64,000 nt of DNA from Chytridium lagenaria. Lineage: Eukaryota; Chytridiomycota; Chytridiomycetes; Chytridiales; Chytridiaceae. A program made the translations under genes and the position numbers. Below are positions 1 through 11,659 of this stretch, piece after piece (the first letter of the stretch is position 1; the number at the start of each line of letters is the position of its first letter). The stretch spans positions 124,001 through 188,000 of the forward strand of contig JAHLKC010000025.1 of the NCBI GenBank assembly GCA_025449115.1, read 5' to 3'. The notes under the pieces are model-generated. The model did not search any database and was not told the DNA's origin. It saw only the letters and a list, made by a program, of their open reading frames with translations.

Positions 1-1620
1 CGCCGATCGTTTTGACTTTCATTCAACACTGCAGCCTTGTCTTCCAAAGATTGCAGCCCGATCTTCAATATTATGCATGTATACATGGCGCGTAGTTAGG
101 CGCGTTACAGCAAACTCAGTCTAGTGTACTGTCATATGATTGACGCGTTTTCAATTCCATCCAAGACCCAGCAAAACATTTTTAGCTAATATTTATTGTT
201 CGGGAAGGTTCATATTTCTCGTCAGCATGAATGGCCTTTTTATTGACCTGTCCGAAACATATTTGGAATTGTGGACGCAGTCATGAAATCAAAAAGTAAA
301 TACTAGATGAACGGCGACTCGCGCGCGTAGCCCCCCTAAAAAAGACATACCTTTTATCCCACTAAACAAATCTATGATGATGTAGATAGGTTTAAGTACC
401 TCATCATCACTACCTAATCAGGTCCTTGCCAGATTGTTCTGTAATCTGTTGTTATTTTAAAGTTTGATTCCCATGTGGAACCAACCATTTATGACTAAAG
501 CAAGTATAAAAGAATGATTGGTTGGTTGAGTTGGTTTGTAACTTGGTTGGTGGAGGCAGTTATTTTGGTAGCACTACAGTGCGTATGATAAATGTTCATC
601 TTTAAATGAATATAAGGTAGTGCTTTTATATTCTGTATAAACAGTAAATAGTGAATTGATTGGCTCATGTAAGTAACATAGAAAATTATAAAATAAAAAA
701 AAAAAACAGCCACCAAGGTGTTGACCAGTTAGTTGAATATTAATTGAATAATAATAAATACCTAAAAAGGCTTTAAGATTTGTGCAACCCATATAATATA
801 ACCAATTAATTAATCTTGTGTTACCATTAATTAGTGTATCATCATCAAATCGGCTTTTGATATTTATATTATTATTGATTTAATTGAATTGAAAGGAGAC
901 CATCACCGTCATCGCGCACCTATTTATTTTCTTTTCCTTTCATACCAAAACCCATCCCCGTCATCCACCCCCCACCCCGTCATTATCATCCCCTTCCCTT
1001 ATCCCGTCTTTCACTTGTTCCGGAGAGGCTGAAACCTCTACTCCCGTCATCCGTCCATCTGCATTCATACCAAGAGTAACTGTTGAAAGAAGGAAAACGC
1101 CTTTAACCAACACTGCTGAACACTGTGGGTAAACAACAATCCAAGAGATGCCCATCTGTACACATCATCCCATCCTTTTACATTCTCTTTCTCTTCATCA
1201 GCAGCATTATTGCATGGACACCTGGACTCTGGATTAGGATGAGGATGAGGATGGTAACCTGGTGGTCCCTTCATTCATGGAGGAATGCAAATGCCGGCAT
1301 TCGGAGAATGCATTCGGAATAGCTATCACTTCATTGACTGTCAGAACATTCTCAAATACAAGTGGGGGGAGCGATGGGATAAAGCGAAAATACTTTTGGC
1401 CGCATTGAAGGCATGGTTTCCATTCTTAGTTCTTGCATGAAAGAGTCGGCCTTCGGCAGTGCTTACATCAATCTTCATGCAAAAACATGATCATGTCCTT
1501 TTAGTCTTTTCTTCGAGACCTTTTTTTTTATATTCCTCCAGACATATACAAAGTTCAAGTTTTTGTTTACTAATTAACATGCTTCCATCTCTCTAGGTTT
1601 TTTAAGTATAACTGCCCAAT
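1..1620. other. No gene seen; AT-rich left flank
   Basis: Only short unsupported ORFs occur on either strand, with no recognisable protein motif. The stretch around 500-560 is rich in GGTTGG-type words and 660-900 is strongly AT-rich. The last few hundred bases precede the LysM-CAP gene and probably hold its promoter and 5' leader; a T-rich tract lies at about 1520-1535. Confidence 0.6.
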
Positions 1621-3180
1621 ATGATCGCCCTCAGGACCTTGTTGGCCGTTATGGCCTTAATGTCCATGACCGTGGACTCAAAGGTCCTTAAGGGATCACT
1701 CCGCCAAAGGTCATTACCGTCCTTTTATGAGCTCTACCTCGAGGGCCGCTGCCGAGACTTGTGTTGAGACCTGGCTTGGTAAGAACTTTTATATTCTGGT
1801 TGTGGAAATCACTTGATTTGCTGATCTACCAATTTGTAGTTAATGCAAACGACACATGCCCTGATATCTCCCGGCGTTCTGGTGTGGTGAGTGGCTTTAC
1901 AAATATTTTTTCCTTTCGGTTAGTTAATTCACCTGGCTGACATTTTCTATAGCCCTTAAACACCTATTGGACCTGAACCCCTTTGTTGACTGCGACCACC
2001 TTAAGGAGACTGATGTGTTGTGCACAGTCGGTCCCAAACGATTCAGGCCCAAAGACGTCCGGTGGAGGCTCTCTCACTTGCAACCTTGAATACACCACTC
2101 GCAATGACGACGCCTGCGAGTACCTTTCTGGCTCCTACCTCGTCACCGTTCCGGAACTTCGAAACCTCAACAATGGTCTCGACTGTTCACGTACCCCGCT
2201 TCCCTCCTCCCAGCTTATTTGTCTGGAAGGATACATTGGAAACGATACCCATATTGGCGGGAGACCCACCCCTCCCGAAAATGGATTCACCAAACCCACC
2301 CCTGTTCGAACCTGCACCAACACAACCACTGTGACTGCTGACGGTTCGACCACATGTCTCTCCCTTACCTCCAAGTACTCTATCTCTCTCTCCCAACTCG
2401 CTAAACTGAACCCTGGACTCAACTGCTGGAACCTTCAGAAAGACGACTCCCTTTGCATTGCCGGGGTCACCCCTCTTCCTCACACTGTCTCTGGAACCAG
2501 CACCCACACAACCCATTCTCTCACCGTCTCTAGCACTACCTCGACCGCAAGTTCTTCTCGCACCTCTGCTCCTACCAACGGCGCCGCTCTTAGACCCCCT
2601 GCCCAAAGTCCATCCCCCCGTCCGGCTGCCCCATCTCCTGCTCGACCGCCTCCTCGTCCTCAGACCCAGCCCCCAGCCCCATCCCCAGACCCACCTGCAC
2701 CTTCCCCCCCTCCTCCTCCTCCTCCTTCTCGTCCTCCCCACCACCAAGCAACAGTGGCGAAGACGGCGATATTCTCAACCGCCACAACGGCGTCCGCGGT
2801 GACTACGGAAACCCGGACTCTCTTGGGACGGCGGTCTCGCCTCTGGTGCACGTTCCTATGCCCAAGATCTCGCCAACCGCGGTTGTCCCTTGGTGCATAA
2901 TCCACCCGGTGGACAAGGCGAAAACCTCTGGGCCATCTATGGATCTGGAGAGATCAACGTGAACATGCAACAGGCTGTGGGTGATTGGGTGTCGGGAGAT
3001 GAAACAAGTCAGTGGTTTAATTCTAGGCAGTATAATCATTTCACTCAAGTCATTTGGGGGCGGACGGAGAGGGTTGGGTGTGCAAAGGCTTCGGGGTACA
3101 GTGGTGGCAGCTTCCCTTATTGTCAGGTTGTAGTGTGCAGGTATTCACCTGCAGGGAATGTGATAAATTCCAATCCGTAA
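1621..3180 (+). CDS. Secreted LysM-CAP (SCP/PR-1-like) protein
   Basis: The ATG at 1621 opens a hydrophobic signal-peptide-like start (MIALRTLLAVMALMSM). After a frame break come three cysteine-containing LysM-like repeats, at about 1765-2030, 2075-2230 and 2305-2470, each with a hydrophobic core and an LNPGL/LNNGL-type asparagine motif. Two small introns (about 1780-1838 and 1887-1953) split the first repeat. A Ser/Thr/Pro-rich linker (about 2480-2750) leads to a CAP domain with LNRHNGVR, GENLW, the CAP1 signature HFTQVIWGRTERVGC and the CAP2 signature VVCRYSPAGNV, ending at a TAA at 3178-3180. LysM binds chitin-type N-acetylglucosamine polymers; fungal CAP proteins are secreted and several bind sterols. 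The likely setting is cell wall or extracellular. Frame changes near 1666, 2037 and 2812 must be bridged. The family assignment is firm; the exact exon structure is not. Confidence 0.85.
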
Positions 3181-3987
3181 ACTTTTCCACCCTCTACTTT
3201 TTACGTATTTTTTTTCAAACTCATTTTGTCGTAAAACCTTTTTTCCCTCCTTAAATCAATGCTGTCGTTTGACTTTTCTCGGTCATTTTCTTTCGCTTAA
3301 CCGATATATATTTTGCGGTACACCTTCTTATATCACCATTTTTTTTATGCCTCGTCTAAACAATCCATATGATGCTCTCTACCTTACCTATTTTTAAACC
3401 CATGTGCTGTCTTTGGACGCAACTATCCTATGGTTGTTATTACTCTTTCTTTGGTGTGTTCATCCTTTTTTTTGGTATACGTTTTTCGTTTATCACATCC
3501 GAAACATCCCCTTTTCGTTTCTCAGTTATGTCCGTCGGCGTGTTTTCCTTTTTTACTTTGATTCTTTTGCAGTGATACTCCACATCCGCCATTTTTACCT
3601 TTTGCATGGTTTTTTGTTGTTTCTCGTTCGTTGGCTGATGGTTTTGTTTTTTGTCGGGTCGCATTGAAAAGGGTTCTTATCCCTATGGTTCCTTTTTTCC
3701 AAGTACGCTTTTTTGTTAACATTTTATGTGCAGAAAGAACGTTTTTCAATGAAATGCATTTTTCATTTAATTTTTTGATAATTTTGAGTGTGATAGAGCA
3801 AACACACAATCCATGCGGTTTTCATCTACATCCCACGCATACTTTCAATTACCGCATTTTTAAATCCCCCTTACATTTTTTATTACTGCAATTTAAGGAA
3901 AAAAATCAAAAACGTGATCTGTTAATCATGAACAAAACTAACTTGCCTATCACGTTAGAAAAGCTTGAAGAAGCACGACGAATTCTA
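3181..3987. other. Convergent intergenic region, T-rich
   Basis: This 0.8 kb stretch lies between two convergent gene ends. It is pyrimidine/T-rich on the plus strand. ORFs here have low-complexity Phe/Leu-rich translations and no motif, so I see only 3' flanks. Confidence 0.6.
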
Positions 3988-5656
3988 TCACGTCGAAAAC
4001 AACGTCAACACCCTCTCCAACACCCTCACCATCCCCACATCCTCATCCTCCCTCGCCCTCCTCAACACAAACCTCACCTCCGCCTCCTCAAGTCTCCCCA
4101 TCCCCTTCCTCCGCTCCCGTTCCACCTCCCCAACATCCTCCCACCTCCTCGCAACCACCACCTTCCCACTCTCCCAAACGAGCCACTCAACAACACCCCC
4201 CATCCCCATCGCACAAACCTCCCTAAACATCCACAAAGAAACATCAACCCCCATCAAGGCCTTCTTCATCATCTCAACCGAACCCTCATCCTTTCTCCCA
4301 CGTCTCAAAAATTCATTCAAACATGCATTACATAACCCCGCAACATCCATCTTCGCGTCATTCATCAGCTCCTTAAACACCTCAAAACACCTCACCGGAT
4401 CACCTCTAAACATCTCTTCAACCGTCGCCATATCAATACACCCAGCGTCCCCTCCATACCTCAACAACAACCCACAACATCTCCCATGCTCCCCTCACCG
4501 CCTCTCTCAACGCCTCCCCACCTCTAAACCCCAAATCCACCTTTCCCCCCTTCAACAACCTCTCACATCCCCCATAATCCCCTCGCGCCGCCAACCTCCC
4601 CATCATCAAATTCACCACAACCCCAACACACACCCCCTCCTCACCCTCCACAACCCCCAAAACATTCCTCCCACATCCCCTCATCAACCATCCCCACCAC
4701 AACCTCCGCGCATCCCACAAACCCCCCTTCATCGCCCTCTTCAATCCCTCAAAAACCACACCCGCATCAACAAACCCCTTCAAAACTTCCATCCCCTCTC
4801 TAAACCCAACCTCAGCACACCTCAAAAACCCCCTCCCAAACCCCCTCCTCGCCTCCTCCACATCCCGTCCAAACTCCACCAACCCCTTGACAACATCCAC
4901 CCTCGCATTCAAACACGCCCTCTCAAACCCACCATCCTCCACAAACACCTCAACACCAAGAAAAGCTTGAACGCCAGCCACGTCCCCCGTTTCACAAAAG
5001 ACACGCAGGACGTTGGTTTTCGCGGCGCCAAGATCATCGGGATAGAGTCGGGTCAGACAATGGCTGACAATATCGATATACCCTCCCCTTGCAGCCTCGA
5101 TAGCGGCATCATGTAAACTCGACGCGTCAGCTGTTGTCGTTAACGCGGTAACGCAAACCGCCACACCGCGTTTCGCCGCGTAAAGGAGGGGATCGGGTGT
5201 GATGATGGGTGTGAAGGTCATGAATACATTGAACGCGTTTATGGCGGATGGGTCCACGCAACGATCAATGAGGGTTTTGTAGCAGGCGAGGATTTCTTTG
5301 CTGGATAGGGGTGTGGGGTTTAGAGTGAGAAGGTGGCTGAGAAGATTCGGGGGAGATGTTTCGGTTGCGGTTGAGATGACGTCTGCCCAGGGGATGGATT
5401 CGAGTGAGAGGGTGTTCCAAAGCGGGATGGACGCGTCTGAGGAGAGGTGGAGAGAGCGGCAGGAAGGATGGATTCGGGGGCAGAGAGGGGAGGAACGTTG
5501 GGAGGAGGAGGGGTGATGGAGGCAGATTTCAGTGAGGAAAAGGGTAGAGGCTGGAGCGGGGAAAAGGGAGTTTGAGGGATTGAGGTGGCTGAGAAGACTT
5601 GGAAGAGAGGAAGCGGTAGTTGGCCTTGAATGGCGGCGATGATTATTTGAGCCCAA
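3988..5656 (-). CDS. Ankyrin-type solenoid protein, possibly the C-terminal half of the upstream gene
   Basis: The minus strand encodes a long alpha-helical repeat protein in two frames that join near 4440-4470. Repeated pairs such as RVFCETGDVAGVQAFLG followed by FERACLNARVDVVKGLVE have the spacing and A/C-x-x-G-x-x-x-V-V-x-x-L character of divergent ankyrin repeats. The unit closely resembles one in the neighbour at 5643-6365 (RLFCEMGHVEGVTWFL, then ACLKGHADIVNILL). The N-terminal part (about 5400-5656) is Ser/Pro/Leu-rich and of uncertain frame. A readable frame crosses 5643-5700, so this may be one F-box/ankyrin gene of about 1,190 codons (3988-7563) rather than two tandem paralogues. The plus-strand ORF over the same bases is proline/histidine-rich and looks like an antisense shadow. 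Confidence 0.6.
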
Positions 5657-7563
5657 GACTCAATGATGTCGTTGGAGTAGACGCGTATATTAGGGTAGAG
5701 TCGAGTTCTTGAGACCAGGGAACGGGGAAAGGTGGGAGAGAGCTCTCGGCGTTCTCATCGTAAAGTTTAGGATGACCTAGAAGAATGTTTACAATATCAG
5801 CGTGACCCTTGAGACAAGCCTTCTTGATCGCGTCATTCGAAGCAACGGTGACATCCAACTTGAAATCATCCTCTTTTTCCTCCCTCCGTAAAAACCACGT
5901 CACACCCTCCACATGCCCCATCTCACAAAACAACCTAAACGGCAGCGCGGCACCCAACAACACATCCTTGATTTTCGGATGCCTCACAATCTCCCATGTC
6001 AAATCCACCCTTCTCCTCACCACACAGGCAAGTCTTAGAGCTTGATGATCCATATCCGACGGATCCACCCTCGGATCCTCCAACGCAATCTTCAACACCT
6101 CCAACGAATGCGTGTTCCGTACAAGCGAGTTCCGACAAACAGACAGATTGACTTGATCACCACGTTCTGCTATGATCTTTCTCAAGAGATTTGGATGGGA
6201 GGTAAGCTTTGATGTGAGGATATTCCCACAAAGTGTTGGATCAAACCAGCTCTGGGAAATCATCAGCTCCAGTAACGGAGGACACGCTAACAGCTCACGA
6301 TGGCGGTCCCGCAATATCGTTTTCTGCGTTTCAACATCCAGCGGGATGAATTTTGGATGCTCCAATAAAGCTTTAAAAACTCCAATTCAGGTGGGTCATA
6401 CCACATGGCGTTGTGTAAAACCGTATTGTTAGCAGCTGACGGGAGCGTCCGAGGGTCTTTTAATATCTCTAGCAGACACGAAACAGGACGACGTCTCTGT
6501 CTATGAATCGCCCCCCGCTCTATGAGCATACCAGGATGGTTAGGATCGACGCGAGAATCTTTCAGCAACAACTTGACGACGTTGGGGTCACGCGCGACTT
6601 CAATGCTTTTCTGCGCGAAAAGGGCGGGGTTGACTGTATAAGTCGTGATGGGTCGACCTGCGGCTATGGCGGCGTCAGCGGAGGCCATAGAAGCGCGTGG
6701 TTCGAATTGACTAATGTTCTCGTTCCACACATACTTGACATGAACCTCACGTATACCCTCCCATTCGAGAAATATCTTTACAATCTCGGGATCTCGTCTC
6801 TCACAAACGTGTTCAAAGACTTGTTGGATGGTCGTGGCTGCGACTCCTACGTATCGTGTGTCTTCTGTCCACCAGGAGTTTCCGGGATTACCTGATGGGT
6901 AGACTTTTGATGAGATGTTTTGAAGATACGTGCGAATATGCTTTGCGGAACCAATGGATGCGATGAAAAGCATGAAGGAGAGGTTAGAGCCGATGATGTT
7001 GGTGTCGTTGGGAACATGTCAAGTGCGCGGCGATACATGCTGCGATGGCGTTGACATGTGAGTATGGGTTGGACATGATGAATAGTGTGGAGGGGTATCC
7101 GTCGCCGTCTTCTTGATGCTCAGTCCAGCATGCAGCATCTTTGCGACAATGCCATTGGGCTTTTGGGGTGTCGACATCTTCATCGCGAGAGAGTAAAGCC
7201 ATCAAGTAGGCAACGAGGTAATTGAGGCCGAGGGATTCCCATGGGATGCCAAATGAGCAGTGCTTGTTTTCGGGACGTTGGGAAACGATGAGAGCGAAAC
7301 GGGAGGTGGGGTCGAGGTCGAAGGTGTTTTCGAGAATGTGGAAGACGCGGCTGGTTTGGGTTTGGGGGTGGAAAGGTGGGGTTGTGACGGAGGTTGCTTT
7401 TGGCAAAGGAGAGGGTACGGGTGAATGACCAGATTGCTTTAGCTTTACGGGAAAGGGTGTGGAGACGGGCAATTTCGTAGGGGTGCAGAAGTGAACTGAT
7501 TCTTGTGAGGACGTCTTCAGGGAGCGTCTCGAGAGTAAGGGAGGATGGGGCGGCTACCATCAT
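5643..7563 (-). CDS. F-box protein with ankyrin-type repeats
   Basis: The start codon is at 7561-7563 and the first 55 residues contain an F-box-like motif (LETLPEDVLTRISSLL, then EIARLHTLSRKAKAIW). After a frame step near 7400 a conserved-looking N-terminal region follows (FALIVSQRPENKHCSFGIPW), then repeated units with LLKDSRVDPNHPG, ALEDPRVDPSDMDHQAL and KGHADIVNILLGHPK, the pattern of divergent ankyrin repeats seen in fungal F-box/ankyrin families. F-box proteins recruit substrates to SCF (SKP1-CUL1) ubiquitin ligases; the repeats would bind the substrate. Frame steps near 7400, 6980 and 6330 have no convincing splice sites and probably include sequencing errors. It is divergent from the MYND-presenilin gene, with about 600 bp between start codons. 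Confidence 0.7.
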
Positions 7564-8161
7564 CTTGTAATTGCAATGCCGTATGACGGTATGACTTTTT
7601 ATTTATATAGGAATGTGGGACGGATGGTATCTTGGTAAACGAGCGCTCATTGCGGTATCGGGGTATCCCAGCTGCAAAGTCAGAAATATTGGCTTGCGAG
7701 CTTGGCATGAACGCCACCGTAGGTTACCTGTCTATTTACAGCTTGAGTACTCATCCAACTAAGAAGTCATTTGGCTAGTCTTAGGCCAGTGGCATGCACG
7801 TAGCCATTGTTTTACTATGCGCATTGCGTACAGCAACACACGTTAACCGCATCCATATCCATTGCCTTGTTCATCGATCCAATTGAAGAGTAAATAAAAT
7901 AAGTTGACTGAAAGAACAGTTTATTGTTGATTGAACTGTCAAGTACGTGCGTCAGTTGCTGTTGGCTGTTGTTCATGTTGACTTTGAGCTTCCACAAACT
8001 GACCAACCGTCCGTCGTGAGATGCTGTCCCTGTTGTGAAAACCAATTTCTATAAACAAACGTCAAAAAAAATTAAGACGGCCATCAAGGCACTGCCTCAA
8101 ACCAATAACGTAGTCGCACCAACGAAAGGATAACCGCACCCATCACCAACACACAACAGCA
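7564..8161. promoter_or_regulatory. Divergent intergenic region between the F-box/ankyrin gene and the MYND-presenilin gene
   Basis: About 600 bp separate two divergent start codons, so both promoters probably lie here. Short ORFs have no motif. An A-rich run at 8065-8075 and a CA-rich stretch (about 8100-8160) directly precede the ATG at 8162. No specific operator was recognised. Confidence 0.4.
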
Positions 8162-10389
8162 ATGCCTGCCGCCACATCCACTCCATCCAACAGGCGAACA
8201 AATGTCGAGCTTCAAGATGTCAACACAAGAACAACACGATCCCAAGATCCCTTCTCAACGCCAGAACCCGCCATCGGAGAATGTCGCATCTGTAAGGGCG
8301 AGGCCCGTTTCATGTGCTCACGATGCGGCCCAAAAGTCCATTACTGCTCACAAGAATGTCAAGCTAAGGACTGGCCTGAGCATCGATTGACATGTACGGG
8401 GATGACGGCGCCGCGACCGCCGCCGAATGAGGGGGAGGGGCGATCGCAGCCAGAAAGGCAGAGGGCTGTCGAGCCCGTTCATGTGGAACGATCGGTGGAG
8501 GAAGCAGGATTGCGTCAAGATCCGGAGACAAGATCGGTTACGGGAAGCTTGTCTCGGGGAAGAGGGGTCACTTCGAGGAGTGGAGCCGCCCAAGCGATCA
8601 ATGAAAGAGAAGGTACCTTTTGGTTTCTCACTTTTCCTACCATTTTAACTTATCCAATGTAATTTGTTTTTGATTCCTAACATTCTCCTCACATTATATT
8701 AGGCAGCAAATGGAGCAAGATTTTCCGCTGGCGAAAGCGCGAGCGCCCAGCCGCACCTACCGAAGAAGAAGAACCCCCGCTTACAGAAGAAGAAAAAATC
8801 GAGGAGCTTCGATTCTACATGACCAACATTTACCTCATTATTAAACCCGTCATGTGTTGCATCATTCTCTCCATTCTTTGGATCAAGCTCACTCGTCTCG
8901 AGGAACCGTTCTTTGGGACGGGTATTGACTCTTTTAATGATATTTTTGGGGGTGGTATTGGTGCTGCTATTGGTGGGGGACTGCTCCTGGAGATACGCAG
9001 GCGTCAGTGTTTAATGCGCTTATGATTTTGGGAATGATTATTGTGGTTACGATTATTATTTTGGTATTGTTCAAGTATAATCAAATGAAGGTACGTACAT
9101 TTGGATTGCCCATCGCTTCAATTCAAACATCTGATGCCAATACTGTTCTTAGATTCTTTACGGGATATTCGGAGTCATCGTTCTCTCACTTCTTGGTCTC
9201 TTTGGCTTCACCCTGGGTCTCGAATTATTGACTGTCTACAACGGAGCAATGGATTACATAACATTCTTCTTTTTTCTATGGAACTTGTGCGCTGTGGTTT
9301 AGTTGTAATCTTTTGGAAGGGACCCCTTGTTCTTCAGCAAGTCTACCTCGTTGTAATGAGTAGTAAAATGGTACGCAATTTTCCTTTTATCGATAATAGT
9401 GCCTTGCACTAATCTGGGAATTGTGTATTAGGCTTTTGCGCTCTCTGCCCTTCCTGCTGTGACGACTTGGGTGCTGTTGGCTCTTCTTGCCGTTTGGGGT
9501 ATATATTTTATTTTTCTCTTTTAGATTTGGATCTAATTCTATCATAGATCTCGTTGCTGTCCTCTGCCCTTACGGTCCCCTTCGCCTTCTCATCGAAAGT
9601 TCAAAGGAAAACCAACGAGAAATTCCTGCACTCCTTTATACAGGTGAGTGTGTTTTTATTTATGCGCGTATATTCGTTAAAATATTTTAACCCGTCTCCC
9701 TCCACTCCAGCCGCTGTATGGGTGGGTATGGCCACTCCTCCCTCTCCCCCTATGGGCCGCAACCTCAACGCTTCCAGCCCCTCCATATCCGACACCGTGG
9801 GCGAGTCCCGATCCATTCATCATACTGCATCCACCGCCGATCTTATTGACCGCGAACGTATGGCGGCTCTCGAATCGGAACTTTCACCCACAGCTGCAAC
9901 CCCTGATATTGATACACAAGCGCTGAGGAGGGAACTTGCTGGAGATGCGGGAGCAGAGCCTGAACCAGAGGAAGAGGAGGAAGCGTCTGGGTTGAAGTTG
10001 GGGTTGGGAGATTTCGTGTTTTACAGTGTCTTAGTGGCAAGAGCAGGTAGCGTATCTATTTAAATTGTTTTCCTTACAGTTCCCTAACACACGATATTAA
10101 CCTTTACATTTCAGCCCTTTTCGATTGGGTCACCACAGTGGCTGTGATGGTAGCCGTTATGACCGGTCTCAACATGACCATCTTCCTATTAGCCATCTGG
10201 CATAAAGCGCTTCCTGCTCTCCCTATATCCATCGCGTTTGGGCTCATGTTTTACTTTGTCAGCAGTATTACGTTGACGCCGTATCAGAACAATTTGATGA
10301 ACATTCCCGACAGGTTGAGGATTGTACGGACCGATACGAATGGATTGTGGGCGGGCAGGTCGGGGGGTGCAGGTTTAGTGTATATTTGA
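8162..10389 (+). CDS. PSEN: MYND zinc finger fused to presenilin (GxGD aspartyl protease)
   Basis: The first exon (8162-8612) encodes a Ser/Thr-rich leader and a complete MYND finger at about residues 41-78: CRIC, CSRC, YCSQEC, then W-PEH-RLTC, giving seven Cys and one His ligand. An in-frame intron (8613-8702) joins it to a basic/acidic linker and nine-TM presenilin: TM1 (NIYLIIKPVMCCIILSILW), TM2 (NALMILGMIIVVT), FWKGPLVLQQVYL, the TM6 catalytic motif WDLVAVLCPYGPLRLL, a variable acidic loop, the TM7 motif GLGDFVFYS (Asp at 10010-10012) and the C-terminal PALP motif (about 10213-10224). The TM6 Asp codon is split by an intron (9499-9547). Presenilin is the catalytic subunit of gamma-secretase and cleaves within membranes. 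Usual TM6 Tyr-Asp is Trp-Asp here. One-base breaks near 8980 (G run) and 9298 (T run) need bridging. Presenilin is certain; MYND on the same transcript is predicted from splice phase. Confidence 0.88.
8282..8396 (+). other. MYND zinc-finger domain
   Basis: Eight metal ligands occur in canonical order: C-x2-C, C-x2-C, C-x3-C, then H-x3-C, with the W-x2-H element (KDWPEHRLTC). MYND fingers normally bind proline-rich peptides rather than DNA. Confidence 0.9.
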
Positions 10390-10797
10390 GGTAGTTTTGG
10401 GGGCCTCTTTTTAGTTTTTGGATTCTTCGATTTTAGGTTTAGTTTTCCACATCTTTTCACATAATGTTCTGCTTGATTCCCTTTAAACCAGCTTGTTTCC
10501 AATTACCCGTCAGAAGACTTTTCGTCTATTCGTTGTTCACTATGCTCGTTCTTAAATTTTTCTTCTTTGACACCTAAAATCCTTCATAACCCGTTTCAAC
10601 GCATATTCAAAAGATACCGTATGCATCGCATTTTCTTTCTATGTTATTACACTTTATGAAAAAGTGGAAAGACCAGCTTTCCTCTTAGCAGAGAGATCAA
10701 AAGGAAATTTCACACGCGATATAATAACAACGTCGCGAAAAGTACCACCAGAAAAAGTCCCTTTAGAAAAGGTTTTAAACCGAGAGAGCTTCCACTA
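10390..10797. other. Convergent intergenic region
   Basis: 3' flanks of the presenilin gene and the WSC gene. No ORF or element was recognised. Confidence 0.5.
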
Positions 10798-11594
10798 GGT
10801 ACAGCAGGCGTCCCCACTATCGCATACACCGACTTTAAGCTTGGCCCCCGCATATCTCTGTCATGTTATTACTGCAGTGCATGTGACATTCAGGATCGGG
10901 TACCCTTTCGGCCGGCATGAAATAGGAACAAAAACACTCTAAAAAAATATGAGGTGGATCAAATGGTATGCAAAATAATACCTTGACCATATTCAGGAGC
11001 AGAATAATAGTACCCCTTCTTCCGGCAAGTATCATAACACTCAAACACATCCGTCAAATTATTCTCTGACCGTTTCGTCATGACCTTTGCTGTGTCCCTA
11101 TAACACCCCTGATACCGAAACCGACTCGTATTATATCTACACATATCAACACCCCCCTTTTCACAATCCCGCAAACTCACCCAAATACTACATCAACTCT
11201 GGGCAAATTATAATAAACCGATAACTTCAGCGCTCCCCACATACAGCGCTCCCGTTTCCTTGACACGGAATGTTACAATCTGATGAAGGTTGAGATGGTA
11301 GAACGTTATCGCAAAAACATTCGGATCCGTATTGGAGACCAAAGACAGGGTATCCTTGTTGAGTGCATATGGAGTGACATAGGTTGGGTGAGGCTTTGGA
11401 GCCAGAGTATCCGAGAACTGGCATGGCTCTGGGTGTACCAGGATCTTGATAACAACCTTTGTAGCATCTCATGAGTTCTTCGATTGACCTATATGTCTAG
11501 AGGTCTTACCGCATATTCGAAGCTGCCGGCGATACTGCTGGGAAGCGTGATGATGACGAGGATGAGAGCTGATTGCATTTTTGATTTGATTGGC
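10798..11594 (-). CDS. Secreted protein with two WSC domains
   Basis: The ATG at 11592-11594 gives a clean signal peptide (MPIKSKMQSALILVIITLPS, ending ..SIAG). An intron of about 43 bp precedes the first WSC domain (CYKGCYQDP, GLQYGSECFCDN, IPCQGNGSAVCG) at about 11225-11470. A second WSC domain covers about 10850-11170 (YQGCYRDTA, CYDTCRKKGYYYSAPEYG, ECFCSYF, HCSNNMTEICGG), interrupted by a 40-50 bp intron near 10930-10975. WSC domains are cysteine-rich carbohydrate-binding modules of cell-wall sensors and secreted fungal proteins. No C-terminal membrane segment is visible, so a wall-bound or secreted protein is more likely than a Wsc1-type sensor. The written frame stops at 10835; a one-base shift extends a plausible KLKVGVCDSG tail to a stop near 10798. 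A further frame step lies near 11230. Confidence 0.8.
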
Positions 11595-11659
11595 ATGGCT
11601 TTGATTTATTCTTTATTTTGTTTTGGTTCACAGAAAGGCTTGATGACATCTTTGGGGAC

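Noticed and set aside
2187..2905. Arg/Gly-rich minus-strand ORFs under the LysM-CAP linker
   Set aside because: They are low-complexity complements of the proline-rich coding linker.
3631..5116. Long plus-strand ORFs antisense to the ankyrin gene
   Set aside because: The translations are Pro/His/Ser-rich with no motif, while the minus strand gives recognisable repeats; they are shadows of its codon bias.
8162..8662. Stand-alone MYND protein ending inside the first intron
   Set aside because: The intron has good GT and AG sites and phase joins the presenilin; but this stays the main alternative and needs transcript evidence.
8819..10389. OSTalpha/TMEM184 transporter as the identity of the multipass protein
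   Set aside because: The WDLVAVLCP, GLGD and PALP motifs identify presenilin.
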